A stretch of DNA of 64,000 nt, taken from assembly GCA_018402135.1 (NCBI GenBank), contig JAGYJF010000005.1, forward strand, positions 530,680-594,679, read 5' to 3'. Source of the stretch: Flavobacteriaceae bacterium. Its GTDB lineage: Bacteria > Bacteroidota > Bacteroidia > Flavobacteriales > Flavobacteriaceae. The notes beneath the pieces are model-generated. The model did not search any database and had not been told where the DNA came from. It was given only the letters and a program-made list of their open reading frames with translations. The translations under genes were made by a program, and so were the position numbers. Position 1 is the stretch's first letter, and every line of letters begins with the position of its first letter. This document shows, in pieces, positions 17,661-26,499 of this stretch.

Positions 17661-19571
17661 TTATGATTTTTGTTTTAGTTGGTAAGTATTTTTACTTGTA
17701 ATTTCAATTTTATTAAGTTCTAAACCTAATTTTAAGGCTTCTAAAGCTAAACTACTATTTAGTTTTAATGTGGCTATTAAGGCCCTTGAGCTCAAGGATT
17801 CTGTTTCTAAATGCCATAGTATTTGCTTCAGTATAACTGTAAGGTCTTTTGCATTTCGGCTTACCTCGTGTTGCAGACACACCGAACAAACACCACAAGC
17901 TGTTTTGGATATTTCACCAAAAAATTGAAGTAATTGTCTATTTAAACAGTCTGTCGTGTTATTCACATAATTTAAAACGGCATTAATATGCTGGTGTTTT
18001 ATTTGATGTTGTTGTTCAACTTCCTTGGCTATAATATTTATGGTAATGTCATCTTCTCTAGGTACCAAAAAGGTCACTTCGGCGTCGGTGTTGGCATGAT
18101 GAAAGTTAATCATTTTATCTTTTTCTAATTGTTTTAATGCATTGATAAGCTGCGTATCGGATACGTTGATTTTTTGAGCAATCAAGCCAACATTGATTTG
18201 CGTTTCAAAATCAAAAATGCCACCATAGGTTCGCAAAAGTGCTTTTAAAACCAATTCTTGCTGTGGTTGTTTTTCTAAATAGGAAAACACCATTGCACTA
18301 CTCACCATAACTTGAACTTTGCTCACATAATTGAATTGCTGATTTAAATTAATTATGCTATGTCTATCTAAAATTTTGAGCGCATTATAGGTAATACCTG
18401 TTGCTAGTTGATAGGTACTACAAAACGTGTTAAAGTTAAATTGGTGCGTACTTTCCTGTCCTTCACCATATGGAATTCTAAAATAATTGTTCAGCTTTTT
18501 ATAAACTGTTTTCAAATAAGAAATACTCGGCAAATTATTTAAAAACTGTTGCTTTAGCTGGTCATCATCACCTTTTCGTTTTAAAATATAGGCGTACGCT
18601 GGTTGATTATCTCTACCGGCACGTCCTGATTCTTGATAGTAGCTTTCTAAGCTTTCTGGCAAATTAAAATGAATAATACTGCGTACATCGGCTTTGTCAA
18701 TTCCCATTCCAAACGCAGTAGTTGCTACCATTATAGGTGTTCGGTTTTGAGTCCAACTGTAAAGTCTTTCCTGTTTTTCGGTGTGACTAATGCCGCCGTG
18801 AAAAAACGTGGCAGCATAACCACAAGTTTTTAAAAATTCGGATATCTCAATGGTTGCTTTTCTATTTCTGACGTAAATAATGGAAGCCCCTGGATGTTTT
18901 TTTAAAATCTCTTGTAAGTGAAAATATTTATCTTCAGTAAACATATTGTGATAGGCAACATTTTCACGCTGAAACGAGGCTTGAAAACGCCTTACGGCAA
19001 TCATGTCCAAATCTTTAACAATTTCTTCGGCTACAATGGGTCGTGCTGTGGCAGTTAATGCTATTACATTAACGCTAGGCTGCAAAGTGCGTAATAATTT
19101 AATGTGTTTGTAGGCTGGTCTGAAATCATGGCCCCATTGCGAAATACAATGGGCTTCGTCCACGGCTATCAAATTTACATTCATTTGTTGAATGCGTTCT
19201 TGTACCAGCGATTGTTGTAAACGTTCGGGTGATAGGTACAAAAATTTATAATTACCGTAAATACAATTATCTAACATTGTATCTAATTCACTGTAAGAAA
19301 TGCCACTAGTTAATGCCATAGCCTTTATACCTTTTGATTTTAAAGTATTAACTTGGTCCTTCATTAAGGCTATTAAAGGTGAAATAACGATGCAAATCCC
19401 CGGTTTTATAAGTGCAGGAATTTGAAAACAAACAGATTTTCCGCCACCTGTCGGCAGAATGGCTAAAACATCCTCATTCTCCAAAACGGCATTGATTATG
19501 TCTTCCTGAAACGGTCTAAACGCCGTATGTTGCCAATAGCGCTCTAATATGTTTATAGGATGATTCATCAA
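17661..19571 (-). CDS. recQ: RecQ family ATP-dependent DNA helicase
   Basis: 636 residues of a 3'-5' superfamily II helicase used in recombination and fork repair. Seen are the RecQ motif 0 (YWQHTAFRPFQEDII), Walker A (LPTGGGKSVCFQIP), DEAH box (VDEAHCISQWGHDFRP), motif VI (QESGRAGRDNQPA) and the four-cysteine zinc site ending CGVCSVC. A winged-helix region follows, but I see no HRDC domain, so this is a short RecQ. It lies between a small NTPase gene and fmt and is probably in one operon with both. Confidence 0.95.
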   Translation of the reverse strand: MMNHPINILERYWQHTAFRPFQEDIINAVLENEDVLAILPTGGGKSVCFQIPALIKPGICIVISPLIALMKDQVNTLKSKGIKAMALTSGISYSELDTMLDNCIYGNYKFLYLSPERLQQSLVQERIQQMNVNLIAVDEAHCISQWGHDFRPAYKHIKLLRTLQPSVNVIALTATARPIVAEEIVKDLDMIAVRRFQASFQRENVAYHNMFTEDKYFHLQEILKKHPGASIIYVRNRKATIEISEFLKTCGYAATFFHGGISHTEKQERLYSWTQNRTPIMVATTAFGMGIDKADVRSIIHFNLPESLESYYQESGRAGRDNQPAYAYILKRKGDDDQLKQQFLNNLPSISYLKTVYKKLNNYFRIPYGEGQESTHQFNFNTFCSTYQLATGITYNALKILDRHSIINLNQQFNYVSKVQVMVSSAMVFSYLEKQPQQELVLKALLRTYGGIFDFETQINVGLIAQKINVSDTQLINALKQLEKDKMINFHHANTDAEVTFLVPREDDITINIIAKEVEQQHQIKHQHINAVLNYVNNTTDCLNRQLLQFFGEISKTACGVCSVCLQHEVSRNAKDLTVILKQILWHLETESLSSRALIATLKLNSSLALEALKLGLELNKIEITSKNTYQLKQKS

Positions 19572-19577
19572 ATTTGA

Positions 19578-20111
19578 TTAAAAGTGGTTTAAAATATAAT
19601 CAATACGTTCGTCTATTGTTCCAAAAGGGACATCGTTTAGTTGATAGTTAAATTGCCCATAGATATCTATCAAAAAATCATGAATTTCAACCGCTTGCTC
19701 AAAGGTTTCGTAACGCTCAGAATCGCTTTTGAAAATTGCCTTCCAAGGTTTTAAAACAAATACGGCATCATAACTGTGGTTTTTACATTCATTCACAAAT
19801 TCTTCTGGATAAGAATCGCCAATAAAATTCATATAAGCCAACACATCGGGCATACCACGATCAAAAAATATGAGTGATTTCGTGCTGTTTTCGGCATCTG
19901 CAAATTGCTGCTTTCTGGCGGTTAAAATCTTCTGGCTAAATAATAAGGGGTTCGTTAAAAATAGCTGCTCTGTACCTTCTTTTCTAGCTTCTAAGGTGAC
20001 TTGTCGAGATATTTCTTCTAAACAAAAATAGCCGCGTTTTATGAGTCCGTTGATGATTGAAGATTTTCCCGTTCCAGGTCCGCCGGTGATTACAATTTTT
20101 GTAGTATGCAA
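19578..20111 (-). CDS. AAA_28-type P-loop ATPase/kinase
   Basis: 177 residues with a Walker A at the very start (ITGGPGTGKSSIINGL), a FFDRGMPDVLAYMNF segment resembling the DRG/DRS motif of nucleoside kinases, and an arginine-rich lid (SERYETFEQAVEIHD). This matches the NadR-like/AAA_28 family, whose members are often annotated only as ATP-binding proteins. The substrate is unknown. It is first in a minus-strand run ahead of recQ and fmt and is divergent from the DUF493 gene. Confidence 0.85.
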   Translation of the reverse strand: MHTTKIVITGGPGTGKSSIINGLIKRGYFCLEEISRQVTLEARKEGTEQLFLTNPLLFSQKILTARKQQFADAENSTKSLIFFDRGMPDVLAYMNFIGDSYPEEFVNECKNHSYDAVFVLKPWKAIFKSDSERYETFEQAVEIHDFLIDIYGQFNYQLNDVPFGTIDERIDYILNHF

Positions 20112-20174
20112 TGCGTTATTTTTATGTGTAAAATTCGTAATTATTAAACGAAATAAAAAATGTAAGATAAAATG

Positions 20175-20182
20175 TATCTTTG
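20175..20182 (+). promoter_or_regulatory. -7 box of the DUF493 gene
   Basis: TATCTTTG matches TAnnTTTG and lies 17 bases before the ATG, implying a very short 5' leader. No TTG -33 element is evident at the usual spacing. Confidence 0.55.
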
Positions 20183-20199
20183 CATATTAAAAATGAGTA

Positions 20200-20493
20200 A
20201 TGAGTCAAGACAATAATACAGATCAGTTTTATCAGAAATTAAAAATACAACTTCAAGATACGTCCTTGTGGCCAACGCAATATTTATTTAAATTTATTGT
20301 AAAAACCAACAAGGAGAAAATTAAAAAAATCCAAGATATATTTGATAATGTCGGGGCCGTTATTGATACAAAACCTTCAAAAAATGGCAATTATACTAGT
20401 GTTTCAGTTCATGTAACTATGAAAAACCCCGATGCTGTTATAAATAAATATAAAATAGTGGCAGAACGCGTCGAAGGTGTTATTTCCTTATAG
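20200..20493 (+). CDS. DUF493 family protein (YbeD-like)
   Basis: 97 residues. The core WPTQYLFKFIVKTNKEKIKK and the closing NKYKIVAERVEGVISL match the small ferredoxin-like fold of DUF493, which resembles the ACT-type regulatory domain. The role is not established in this phylum. It has its own promoter and precedes DUF4290-murA. Confidence 0.9.
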   Translation: MSQDNNTDQFYQKLKIQLQDTSLWPTQYLFKFIVKTNKEKIKKIQDIFDNVGAVIDTKPSKNGNYTSVSVHVTMKNPDAVINKYKIVAERVEGVISL

Positions 20494-20581
20494 ACTAATG
20501 GCACAATAGTTATTAATTTTTTGTATTTTGCGACCTGAAGTACAACTTCAATTTATTAACATTCAATACCTAATTTAAATT

Positions 20582-21226
20582 TTGATTGACGATTTAGAAT
20601 ACAACACAGAACGTGAGCATTTGATCATTCCAGAATACGGACGACATATGCAAAAAATGATCAACTTCGCTAAGTCACGTGAAACGAAAGAAGAACGCAA
20701 TAAAGTAGCAAAATCTATCATATCGGTAATGGGTAATCTTCAGCCTCATTTAAGAGATGTGCCTGATTTTCAACATAAATTATGGGATCAGCTTTTTATT
20801 ATGGCTGATTTTGATTTAGATGTAGATTCGCCTTATCCCATTCCCCTAAGAGAAGTTTTGCAGCAAAGACCTGAGCCGCTTAAATATCCACAAAATCATC
20901 CTAAATACAGATTTTACGGCAATAATATCAAAACAATGATTGACGTTGCAATAACTTGGGAAGATGGCGATTTAAAGGATGCCTTGGTATATACCATTGC
21001 AAATCACATGAAAAAGTGTTTTTTAAACTGGAATAAAGATACCGTTGAAGACGATGTAATTTTAGTGCATTTAGCTGAACTATCTAACAACCAGTTAAAA
21101 GTTAAGTCGTCATTCGATGATTTAAGTGATGCAAACAGCTTAATGCGTTCAAAGAAGAAATACGCAAGTAATAAAAAATCTAAAAAACCGCAACACTCCG
21201 GTCGTACCAATAGAAAGCGTTATTAA
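20582..21226 (+). CDS. DUF4290 domain-containing protein
   Basis: 214 residues starting at TTG (IDDLEYNTEREHLIIPEYGR). The first 170 residues match DUF4290, a family found next to murA throughout Bacteroidota; the tail (KKKYASNKKSKKPQHSGRTN) is strongly basic and may touch RNA, DNA or the membrane surface. It ends five bases before murA, so the two are almost certainly co-transcribed. A role in envelope growth is inferred from that pairing only. Confidence 0.9.
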   Translation: MIDDLEYNTEREHLIIPEYGRHMQKMINFAKSRETKEERNKVAKSIISVMGNLQPHLRDVPDFQHKLWDQLFIMADFDLDVDSPYPIPLREVLQQRPEPLKYPQNHPKYRFYGNNIKTMIDVAITWEDGDLKDALVYTIANHMKKCFLNWNKDTVEDDVILVHLAELSNNQLKVKSSFDDLSDANSLMRSKKKYASNKKSKKPQHSGRTNRKRY

Positions 21227-21231
21227 AACCT

Positions 21232-22539
21232 ATGGGAACATTTAAAATTGAAGGCGGTCATCAATTAAAAGGAAGTATTAAACCGCAAGGCGCCAAAAAC
21301 GAAGCACTTCAAATTTTGTGTGCTGTACTACTTACCGATCAAAAAATTATCATAAACAACATTCCAGATATTGTAGATGTTAATAAGCTAATCGCCCTTT
21401 TGGGCAAGTTAGGTGTTAAAGTCTCTGCTCAAGGCGCGAATTCTTATGAATTCCAAGCAGACGATGTTAATATGAAGTATTTAGAATCAGAACAATTTAA
21501 AATAGACGGTGGAAGTTTACGCGGTTCTATTATGATTGTTGGACCTTTACTGGCCCGATTTGGAAGGGGTTACATTCCCAAACCAGGTGGCGATAAAATT
21601 GGTCGTCGCAGATTAGACACCCATTTTGAAGGTTTTATTAAGCTTGGCGCGAGTTTTAGATATAATAGAGAAGATCACTTCTATGGCGTTGAAGCTAAAG
21701 AGCTAGTTGGTACTGATATGTTACTGGATGAAGCCTCTGTAACTGGAACCGCAAATATTGTGATGGCTGCAGTACTAGCAAAAGGAAAAACTACCATTTA
21801 TAATGCAGCATGCGAACCCTATTTGCAACAATTGTGTAATATGTTGAATAGAATGGGCGCCAAAATATCTGGTATTGGTTCAAATTTACTGAGCATTGAA
21901 GGTGTTGAAAAATTGGGTGGAACTACACACACCATGCTGCCCGATATGATTGAAATTGGTAGTTGGATTGGTCTGGCTGCTATGACAAAAAGTGAATTGA
22001 CCATTAAAGATGTAAGTTGGAAGGACTTGGGTCAAATCCCTAATGTTTTCAGGAAACTGGGCATTACAGTCGAACAAAAAGGTGATGATATTTATGTGCC
22101 AGCACATACCAAAGGCTATACCATACAAAAGTTTATAGATGGTTCGATATTAACCATTGCTGATGCGCCATGGCCTGGATTTACACCGGATTTATTGAGT
22201 ATCGTTCTTGTAATTGCCACCCAAGCAGAAGGCGAAGTGCTCATTCATCAAAAAATGTTTGAAAGTCGTTTGTTCTTCGTGGACAAATTGATTGATATGG
22301 GCGCAAAAATTATATTATGCGACCCGCATCGTGCAACGGTTATTGGTCACAATTTTAAATCTCAATTGAAGTCAACGGTTATGACCTCTCCAGATATTAG
22401 AGCTGGTATTTCATTACTAATCGCGGCGCTTTCTGCCAAAGGTACTTCGGTAATTCATAACATCGAGCAAATTGACCGGGGTTACGAACGCATAGATGAG
22501 CGGTTGCGTGCCATAGGTGCTAAAATAGAACGGATATAG
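21232..22539 (+). CDS. murA: UDP-N-acetylglucosamine 1-carboxyvinyltransferase
   Basis: 435 residues. First committed step of peptidoglycan synthesis, adding enolpyruvate from PEP to UDP-GlcNAc. The fold begins FKIEGGHQLKGSIKPQGAKN with the conserved KxxxN. The segment GGDKIGRRRLDTHFEGFIKLG occupies the place of the active-site loop that usually carries the PEP-binding cysteine; here the loop has D in place of C (PKPGGDKIG), a change that gives fosfomycin resistance in other bacteria. TPDLLSIVLVIATQAEG and SPDIRAGISLLIAALSAKG close the protein. It is followed by a terminator. Confidence 0.96.
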   Translation: MGTFKIEGGHQLKGSIKPQGAKNEALQILCAVLLTDQKIIINNIPDIVDVNKLIALLGKLGVKVSAQGANSYEFQADDVNMKYLESEQFKIDGGSLRGSIMIVGPLLARFGRGYIPKPGGDKIGRRRLDTHFEGFIKLGASFRYNREDHFYGVEAKELVGTDMLLDEASVTGTANIVMAAVLAKGKTTIYNAACEPYLQQLCNMLNRMGAKISGIGSNLLSIEGVEKLGGTTHTMLPDMIEIGSWIGLAAMTKSELTIKDVSWKDLGQIPNVFRKLGITVEQKGDDIYVPAHTKGYTIQKFIDGSILTIADAPWPGFTPDLLSIVLVIATQAEGEVLIHQKMFESRLFFVDKLIDMGAKIILCDPHRATVIGHNFKSQLKSTVMTSPDIRAGISLLIAALSAKGTSVIHNIEQIDRGYERIDERLRAIGAKIERI

Positions 22540-22545
22540 ACATCA

Positions 22546-22572
22546 GAAAAGCCCTGGATTTCAGAGCTTTTC
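22546..22572 (+). terminator. Terminator after murA
   Basis: GAAAAGCCCTG pairs with CAGAGCTTTTC, one C-A mismatch, five-base loop. It lies seven bases after the murA stop. Confidence 0.7.
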
Positions 22573-22719
22573 GAAATTGTTTATGGAATGGTTTACATGG
22601 TGTAGTTGCTAAACTTCTCAAATAATAAACAACTACTCTAAACGCTAACGATAAAATTGTAAGTTTATTGTGTTGCAAATAATATATTTTAATTTTTCCT
22701 AATATTTTAAAAATATAGG

Positions 22720-24018
22720 TTAGGAAACCGCAGCCTTATAAACTTTTAAACAACGTTCCCGGGCCATTTTATGATCTACCATTTCTGTAGGATAGTCTAA
22801 ACTAGTTAAGTTTTTTACCCACTTTTTTATGTATTTATGGTCTTTATCGAATTTATCTATTTGTGTGGTAGGATTAAAGATTCTAAAGTAAGGAGCCGCA
22901 TCTACGCCGCATCCTGCAACCCATTGCCAGTTACCAACGTTGCTTGCCATTTCGTAATCATGTAATTTTTCGGCAAAATAGGCTTCGCCCCAACGCCAAT
23001 CAATTAGCAAATGTTTGCATAAAAAACTGCCAACCAACATACGAACGCGGTTGTGCATAAACCCTGTGTTGTTTAACTGTCTCATGCCTGCATCTACTAA
23101 TGGATATCCGGTATTGCCATCGCACCATTGCTTGAATTCATCTTCATTATTACGCCATTCAATTCGGTCGTATTGCGGTTTAAAACTTTTGACTGCTGTA
23201 TGCGGAAAATGCCATAGAATTTGCATAAAAAATTCGCGCCATATCAATTCCTTTAGATAGGTGATATTCTCACGTTTTGAAGCTTTACCAACAAGTTTTC
23301 TAATGCTAATCGTGCCAAATCTCAGATGCGGACCAACCCGAGAGGTTTCGTCTTGGGCTGGAAAGTTTCGCGTGGCTTCGTATTGGTCAATAAGCGTATT
23401 GTCAACCTCGTAAGCTGCTACTTTTATGTTAGATGATTCAAATGCGATTTCACTCAAACTTAAAAAAGGCAGTGATATATCTTTTATGCAATTGTTAAGT
23501 AAATCTTCGGATTTGTAGGATTGAACGTCTTCAGGTTTTAGCCGTTCCATCCATTTTTTAGAAAATGGCGTGTAAACTACATAAGGCTTCCCATCGTCTT
23601 TTACTACCTCGCTTTTTTCAAAAATAACTTGGTCTTTAAAGGTTTTGAAGTCTATGTTTTTAGAGCTCAGAAAATCTGATATCTTTGCGTCGCGTTCTGC
23701 AGCATATGGCTCGTAATCTCGGTTCGTGAAAACGTTTTCAATCTTAAAATTTTCGATTAAATTTTTAAAAATTTCTAATGGTTTACCATGATATATGACG
23801 ATACTACTATTGTGTTTTATTAGTTGTTGGTTGATCTTTGAAATGGTATCGTGTATAAAATTTACACGACTATCGTTTTTGGGCAGCTTATCAAGGATTT
23901 CAGAATCAAAAATAAAAATGGGTAATACAGGTAATTTTTCACACAAGGCATTATATAAACCCGAATTGTCTTCCAATCTTAAATCTCTTCTAAACCAAAA
24001 AATGTTTACTGCTTGCAT
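22720..24018 (-). CDS. phrB: Deoxyribodipyrimidine photolyase (class I CPD type)
   Basis: 432 residues. Repairs cyclobutane pyrimidine dimers with blue light and FADH-. The N-terminal antenna domain starts NIFWFRRDLRLEDNSGLYNA. The FAD-binding half contains NFPAQDETSRVGPHLRFGTI, LIWREFFMQILW, TGYPLVDAGMRQLNNTGFMH and ASNVGNWQWVAGCGVDAAPY, including the asparagine facing flavin N5 and the conserved Trp residues. It is the last gene of a minus-strand run from the SDR gene at 26191. Three more photolyase-like genes lie 4-14 kb away. Confidence 0.95.
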   Translation of the reverse strand: MQAVNIFWFRRDLRLEDNSGLYNALCEKLPVLPIFIFDSEILDKLPKNDSRVNFIHDTISKINQQLIKHNSSIVIYHGKPLEIFKNLIENFKIENVFTNRDYEPYAAERDAKISDFLSSKNIDFKTFKDQVIFEKSEVVKDDGKPYVVYTPFSKKWMERLKPEDVQSYKSEDLLNNCIKDISLPFLSLSEIAFESSNIKVAAYEVDNTLIDQYEATRNFPAQDETSRVGPHLRFGTISIRKLVGKASKRENITYLKELIWREFFMQILWHFPHTAVKSFKPQYDRIEWRNNEDEFKQWCDGNTGYPLVDAGMRQLNNTGFMHNRVRMLVGSFLCKHLLIDWRWGEAYFAEKLHDYEMASNVGNWQWVAGCGVDAAPYFRIFNPTTQIDKFDKDHKYIKKWVKNLTSLDYPTEMVDHKMARERCLKVYKAAVS

Positions 24019-24028
24019 TATAATTATT

Positions 24029-24499
24029 TTATTTTGAAGGATACTTACCGAATTTAGTTTCTAAGGCTTGAGTTCTATAATCAAATATTTCTTGCAATTT
24101 GGGCTTTATCAAATATGGGTGTACCAATTTTCCTAAAAACCCTAAAGGCACTTTGTAATGTATTAAATCTTCCATTTCAACGCCGCCTTCAATTGCTTTT
24201 ATAAAATGCTTGTGATGCCACATCGCATATGGACCGTATCGCTGTTCATCTACAAAATATTTAAATGGTTCTACATGTGTTATTTCAGAAACCCAACTGG
24301 TTTTAATTCCTAATAGAGGTGTAACAATGTATTCAATCATTTGTCCGGCGTACATTGGTCTGTCGGCACCAGAAACTATGTTGAAGGTCATATAATCTGG
24401 TGTAATGACTTTTAAATTTGCTGGATTTGATAAGAATTCCCAAGCTTGCTCTAAGCTAATAGGTAGCTTTTGAGTAGCATGTAAAGTGTATAATTTCAT
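24029..24499 (-). CDS. SRPBCC (polyketide cyclase-like) protein
   Basis: 156 residues, helix-grip fold beginning YTLHATQKLPISLEQAWEFL and with FVDEQRYGPYAMWHHKHFI, which matches the cell-division-inhibitor-type SRPBCC proteins often encoded beside photolyases and SDR proteins. Such proteins bind hydrophobic ligands, here unknown. It lies 10 bp upstream of phrB and 6 bp after tspO on the same strand, so it belongs to one transcription unit. Confidence 0.85.
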   Translation of the reverse strand: MKLYTLHATQKLPISLEQAWEFLSNPANLKVITPDYMTFNIVSGADRPMYAGQMIEYIVTPLLGIKTSWVSEITHVEPFKYFVDEQRYGPYAMWHHKHFIKAIEGGVEMEDLIHYKVPLGFLGKLVHPYLIKPKLQEIFDYRTQALETKFGKYPSK

Positions 24500-24505
24500 G
24501 AAATA

Positions 24506-24967
24506 TTAATTATAAAAGTAGGCGTAAGCATTCAAAGAACTTGCAATTATTAGCCAAATGGCGTAGGGTAGTAATAGCAACTGTTTTGATTTGAATTTTG
24601 GAATATAAAATAATGTCAAAAACAAAATGAGTAGCGTTAATGTGACTATCACAAATAAGGCCAAGAGTATTTGGTTTTGGTTAAAAAAGATATAATTCCA
24701 ACTTACATTTAATATCCATAAAACAACAAACAAACCAATTTTAAAGTTGTTAACTTCAGCTTTAAAAAAATGAGTTAAGTAAATGGAAAAACAGATCATT
24801 ATAAGTGTCCAAGCAGCGCCAAAAACCCATCCTGGAGGTGTCCAAGGTGCTTTTTCCAAATTTAAATACCATTCAGAAGTTGGGCCTGAATCCATAAGCC
24901 AGCTACCAAGACTGAGCCCTCCAAAATTTAGAACAAGAAATAATATTAATAAGTAAATGAATTTCAT
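24506..24967 (-). CDS. TspO/MBR family tryptophan-rich sensor protein
   Basis: 153 residues with five predicted membrane helices. The family motif WYLNLEKAPWTPPGWVFGAAW and the LNVSWNYIFFNQNQ segment are present. TspO binds tetrapyrroles and degrades or senses porphyrins in response to light and oxygen. Its ATG overlaps the stop of the glutathione peroxidase gene (ATGA), so the two are translationally coupled. The setting beside photolyases fits a photo-oxidative-stress role. Confidence 0.93.
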   Translation of the reverse strand: MKFIYLLILFLVLNFGGLSLGSWLMDSGPTSEWYLNLEKAPWTPPGWVFGAAWTLIMICFSIYLTHFFKAEVNNFKIGLFVVLWILNVSWNYIFFNQNQILLALFVIVTLTLLILFLTLFYIPKFKSKQLLLLPYAIWLIIASSLNAYAYFYN

Positions 24968-25503
24968 TTTAAGTGTTTCGTAATTTTTGAACTCATTGGA
25001 TTTGTCATTGAGCCATACGAATCTACCAAAATTCCTTCAGGATTAACCAAAAATTTATGAAAATTCCACTTTACGGAACTATCTTTTTTCCCGTTTATAA
25101 ATTTATTAGTAAGCCATTTATACAAGGCGTGTTGATTACTTCCTTTCACATCTACTTTTTCAGTGATGAAAAATGAAACACCGTAGTTTATTTCGCAAAA
25201 TTCTTGAATATCGTCGGCGCTACCAGGTTCTTGGTTTCCAAACTGATTACAAGGTACACCAATCACCACCAAGCGCTCTTTATAGGTTTGATAGAGTTTT
25301 TCTAAATCTTTATATTGTGGTGTAAATCCGCATTTGGAGGCCACATTTACAAAAAGCATGAACTTGCCTTTAAATTCGGACAGCACGATTTTTTCGCTTT
25401 GTAAACTATTAATTTCAATATCGTAAATAGACGATTTTGGTTCGGTTTCGGGTGAATTGTTATTTTGAAACAAGGTATTAGCAAATACTTTTATAGGATT
25501 CAT
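24964..25503 (-). CDS. Glutathione peroxidase family thiol peroxidase
   Basis: About 179 residues from the ATG at 25503 (MNPIKVFANTLF); the longer frame would overlap the SDR stop. The thioredoxin fold carries the peroxidatic cysteine in VNVASKCGFTPQYK, glutamine in PCNQFGNQEPG, and tryptophan-asparagine in SVKWNFHKFLV. Cysteine replaces selenocysteine and bacterial members mostly use thioredoxin. It reduces organic and hydrogen peroxides. The N-terminal 30 residues are longer than usual, with a mildly hydrophobic segment. Confidence 0.93.
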   Translation of the reverse strand: MNPIKVFANTLFQNNNSPETEPKSSIYDIEINSLQSEKIVLSEFKGKFMLFVNVASKCGFTPQYKDLEKLYQTYKERLVVIGVPCNQFGNQEPGSADDIQEFCEINYGVSFFITEKVDVKGSNQHALYKWLTNKFINGKKDSSVKWNFHKFLVNPEGILVDSYGSMTNPMSSKITKHLK

Positions 25504-25507
25504 AGTT

Positions 25508-26191
25508 TTATAATTTAAAGCTAACAATGCCACAATCTAATTCAAAAATTTGTCCTGAAATTTTTGATGCTTTATCCGAAAGTAAAAAATGTGCCATATC
25601 AGCAACATTTTCTGGCTGTAAGAATGTTTTCATTGGGTGACGCTCGTTCATGTTTTCAATCATTTTATCATTGCGGAGCAATTTAGATGCTAAATCTGTA
25701 TTGGTCACGGTTGGAGCAATCGCATTCACCCTTATGGTTGGCGCCAACTCAGCGCCTAACGAAATGGTTAAACCTTCAACGGCCGATTTAGCCGCAGCCA
25801 CACTGGCGTGGAAGGGCATACCTAATTTTGCGGCGACTGTACTAAATAATAAAATGGACGGATTATGACCATTTTTCAAAATTGGTAAATATTTTTGAAT
25901 GGCCTTTACAGCACCAATTACGTTGATGTTGAAATCATTTTGAAAATCTTCAACGCTCAACCTATTTATTGGTTTTAGATTGATACTTCCTGGGGCATAT
26001 ACCAAGCCGTCTGCTTCGCTAATTTCTGGTAATTCGTCAGATAAAACATCACAGTTGTAATGGGTTAAATTATGATGAGTATTTTCGGGTGCAGTTCTAC
26101 TGATATTTATGACTTTGTTGTCGTTTAAAAGGGAATCCACAATAGCATTTCCAATACCTTTACTTCCCCCTATAATGATGTAAGTTTTCAT
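25508..26191 (-). CDS. Short-chain dehydrogenase/reductase
   Basis: 227 residues of a classical SDR. The NAD(P)-binding GGSKGIGNAIVDSLL motif starts at residue 8, YAPGSI replaces the usual NNAG, and the catalytic region reads FSTVAAKLGMPFHASVAAAK. The conserved YxxxK tyrosine appears to be histidine here (FHASVAAAK), which is unusual and would change or abolish normal SDR catalysis. The C-terminus ISGQIFELDCG is standard. It heads the run SDR-gpx-tspO-SRPBCC-phrB. Confidence 0.9.
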   Translation of the reverse strand: MKTYIIIGGSKGIGNAIVDSLLNDNKVINISRTAPENTHHNLTHYNCDVLSDELPEISEADGLVYAPGSINLKPINRLSVEDFQNDFNINVIGAVKAIQKYLPILKNGHNPSILLFSTVAAKLGMPFHASVAAAKSAVEGLTISLGAELAPTIRVNAIAPTVTNTDLASKLLRNDKMIENMNERHPMKTFLQPENVADMAHFLLSDKASKISGQIFELDCGIVSFKL

Positions 26192-26227
26192 TTAATTTAT
26201 TTTTTAACTTTATTTTCAATTTTTAAA

Positions 26228-26266
26228 AAAAGCCAAAGATTTCAATTTAGAATACCTTTGGCTTTT
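26228..26266 (-). terminator. Terminator between the folE unit and the SDR unit
   Basis: AAAAGCCAAAG pairs perfectly with CTTTGGCTTTT across a 17-base loop, six bases after the small gene's stop. It may attenuate rather than block reading into the SDR-phrB genes, which show no clear -7 box of their own. Confidence 0.8.
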
Positions 26267-26271
26267 AACGT

Positions 26272-26496
26272 TTATGCGGTTAATGGCACACCTTTTAACC
26301 GCTTTTCAATTTTTTGTTTGATGGCGGTGAGGCGTTTCATAAGCTCCATAATTTTGGCATCTTTCTTTTTCTTGTATATTTCGTTTAAACTCAATATCAA
26401 TTCCTTAGCTTCTCTTGCCGCAACAATGCGATCACTTGTTGTTTTAAACTTGAATTTTCTCTGTTCAAATTCTTGAGCTTGGTTCAATAAATCCAT
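26272..26496 (-). CDS. Small helical protein downstream of folE
   Basis: 74 residues, highly charged and predicted fully alpha-helical (EFEQRKFKFKTTSDRIVAAR, then EIYKKKKDAKIMELMKRL). I do not recognise the family. It begins three bases after the folE stop and ends just before a terminator, so it is part of the folE transcript. Coiled-coil or RNA-binding behaviour is possible from composition only. Confidence 0.7.
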   Translation of the reverse strand: MDLLNQAQEFEQRKFKFKTTSDRIVAAREAKELILSLNEIYKKKKDAKIMELMKRLTAIKQKIEKRLKGVPLTA

Positions 26497-26499
26497 AAT

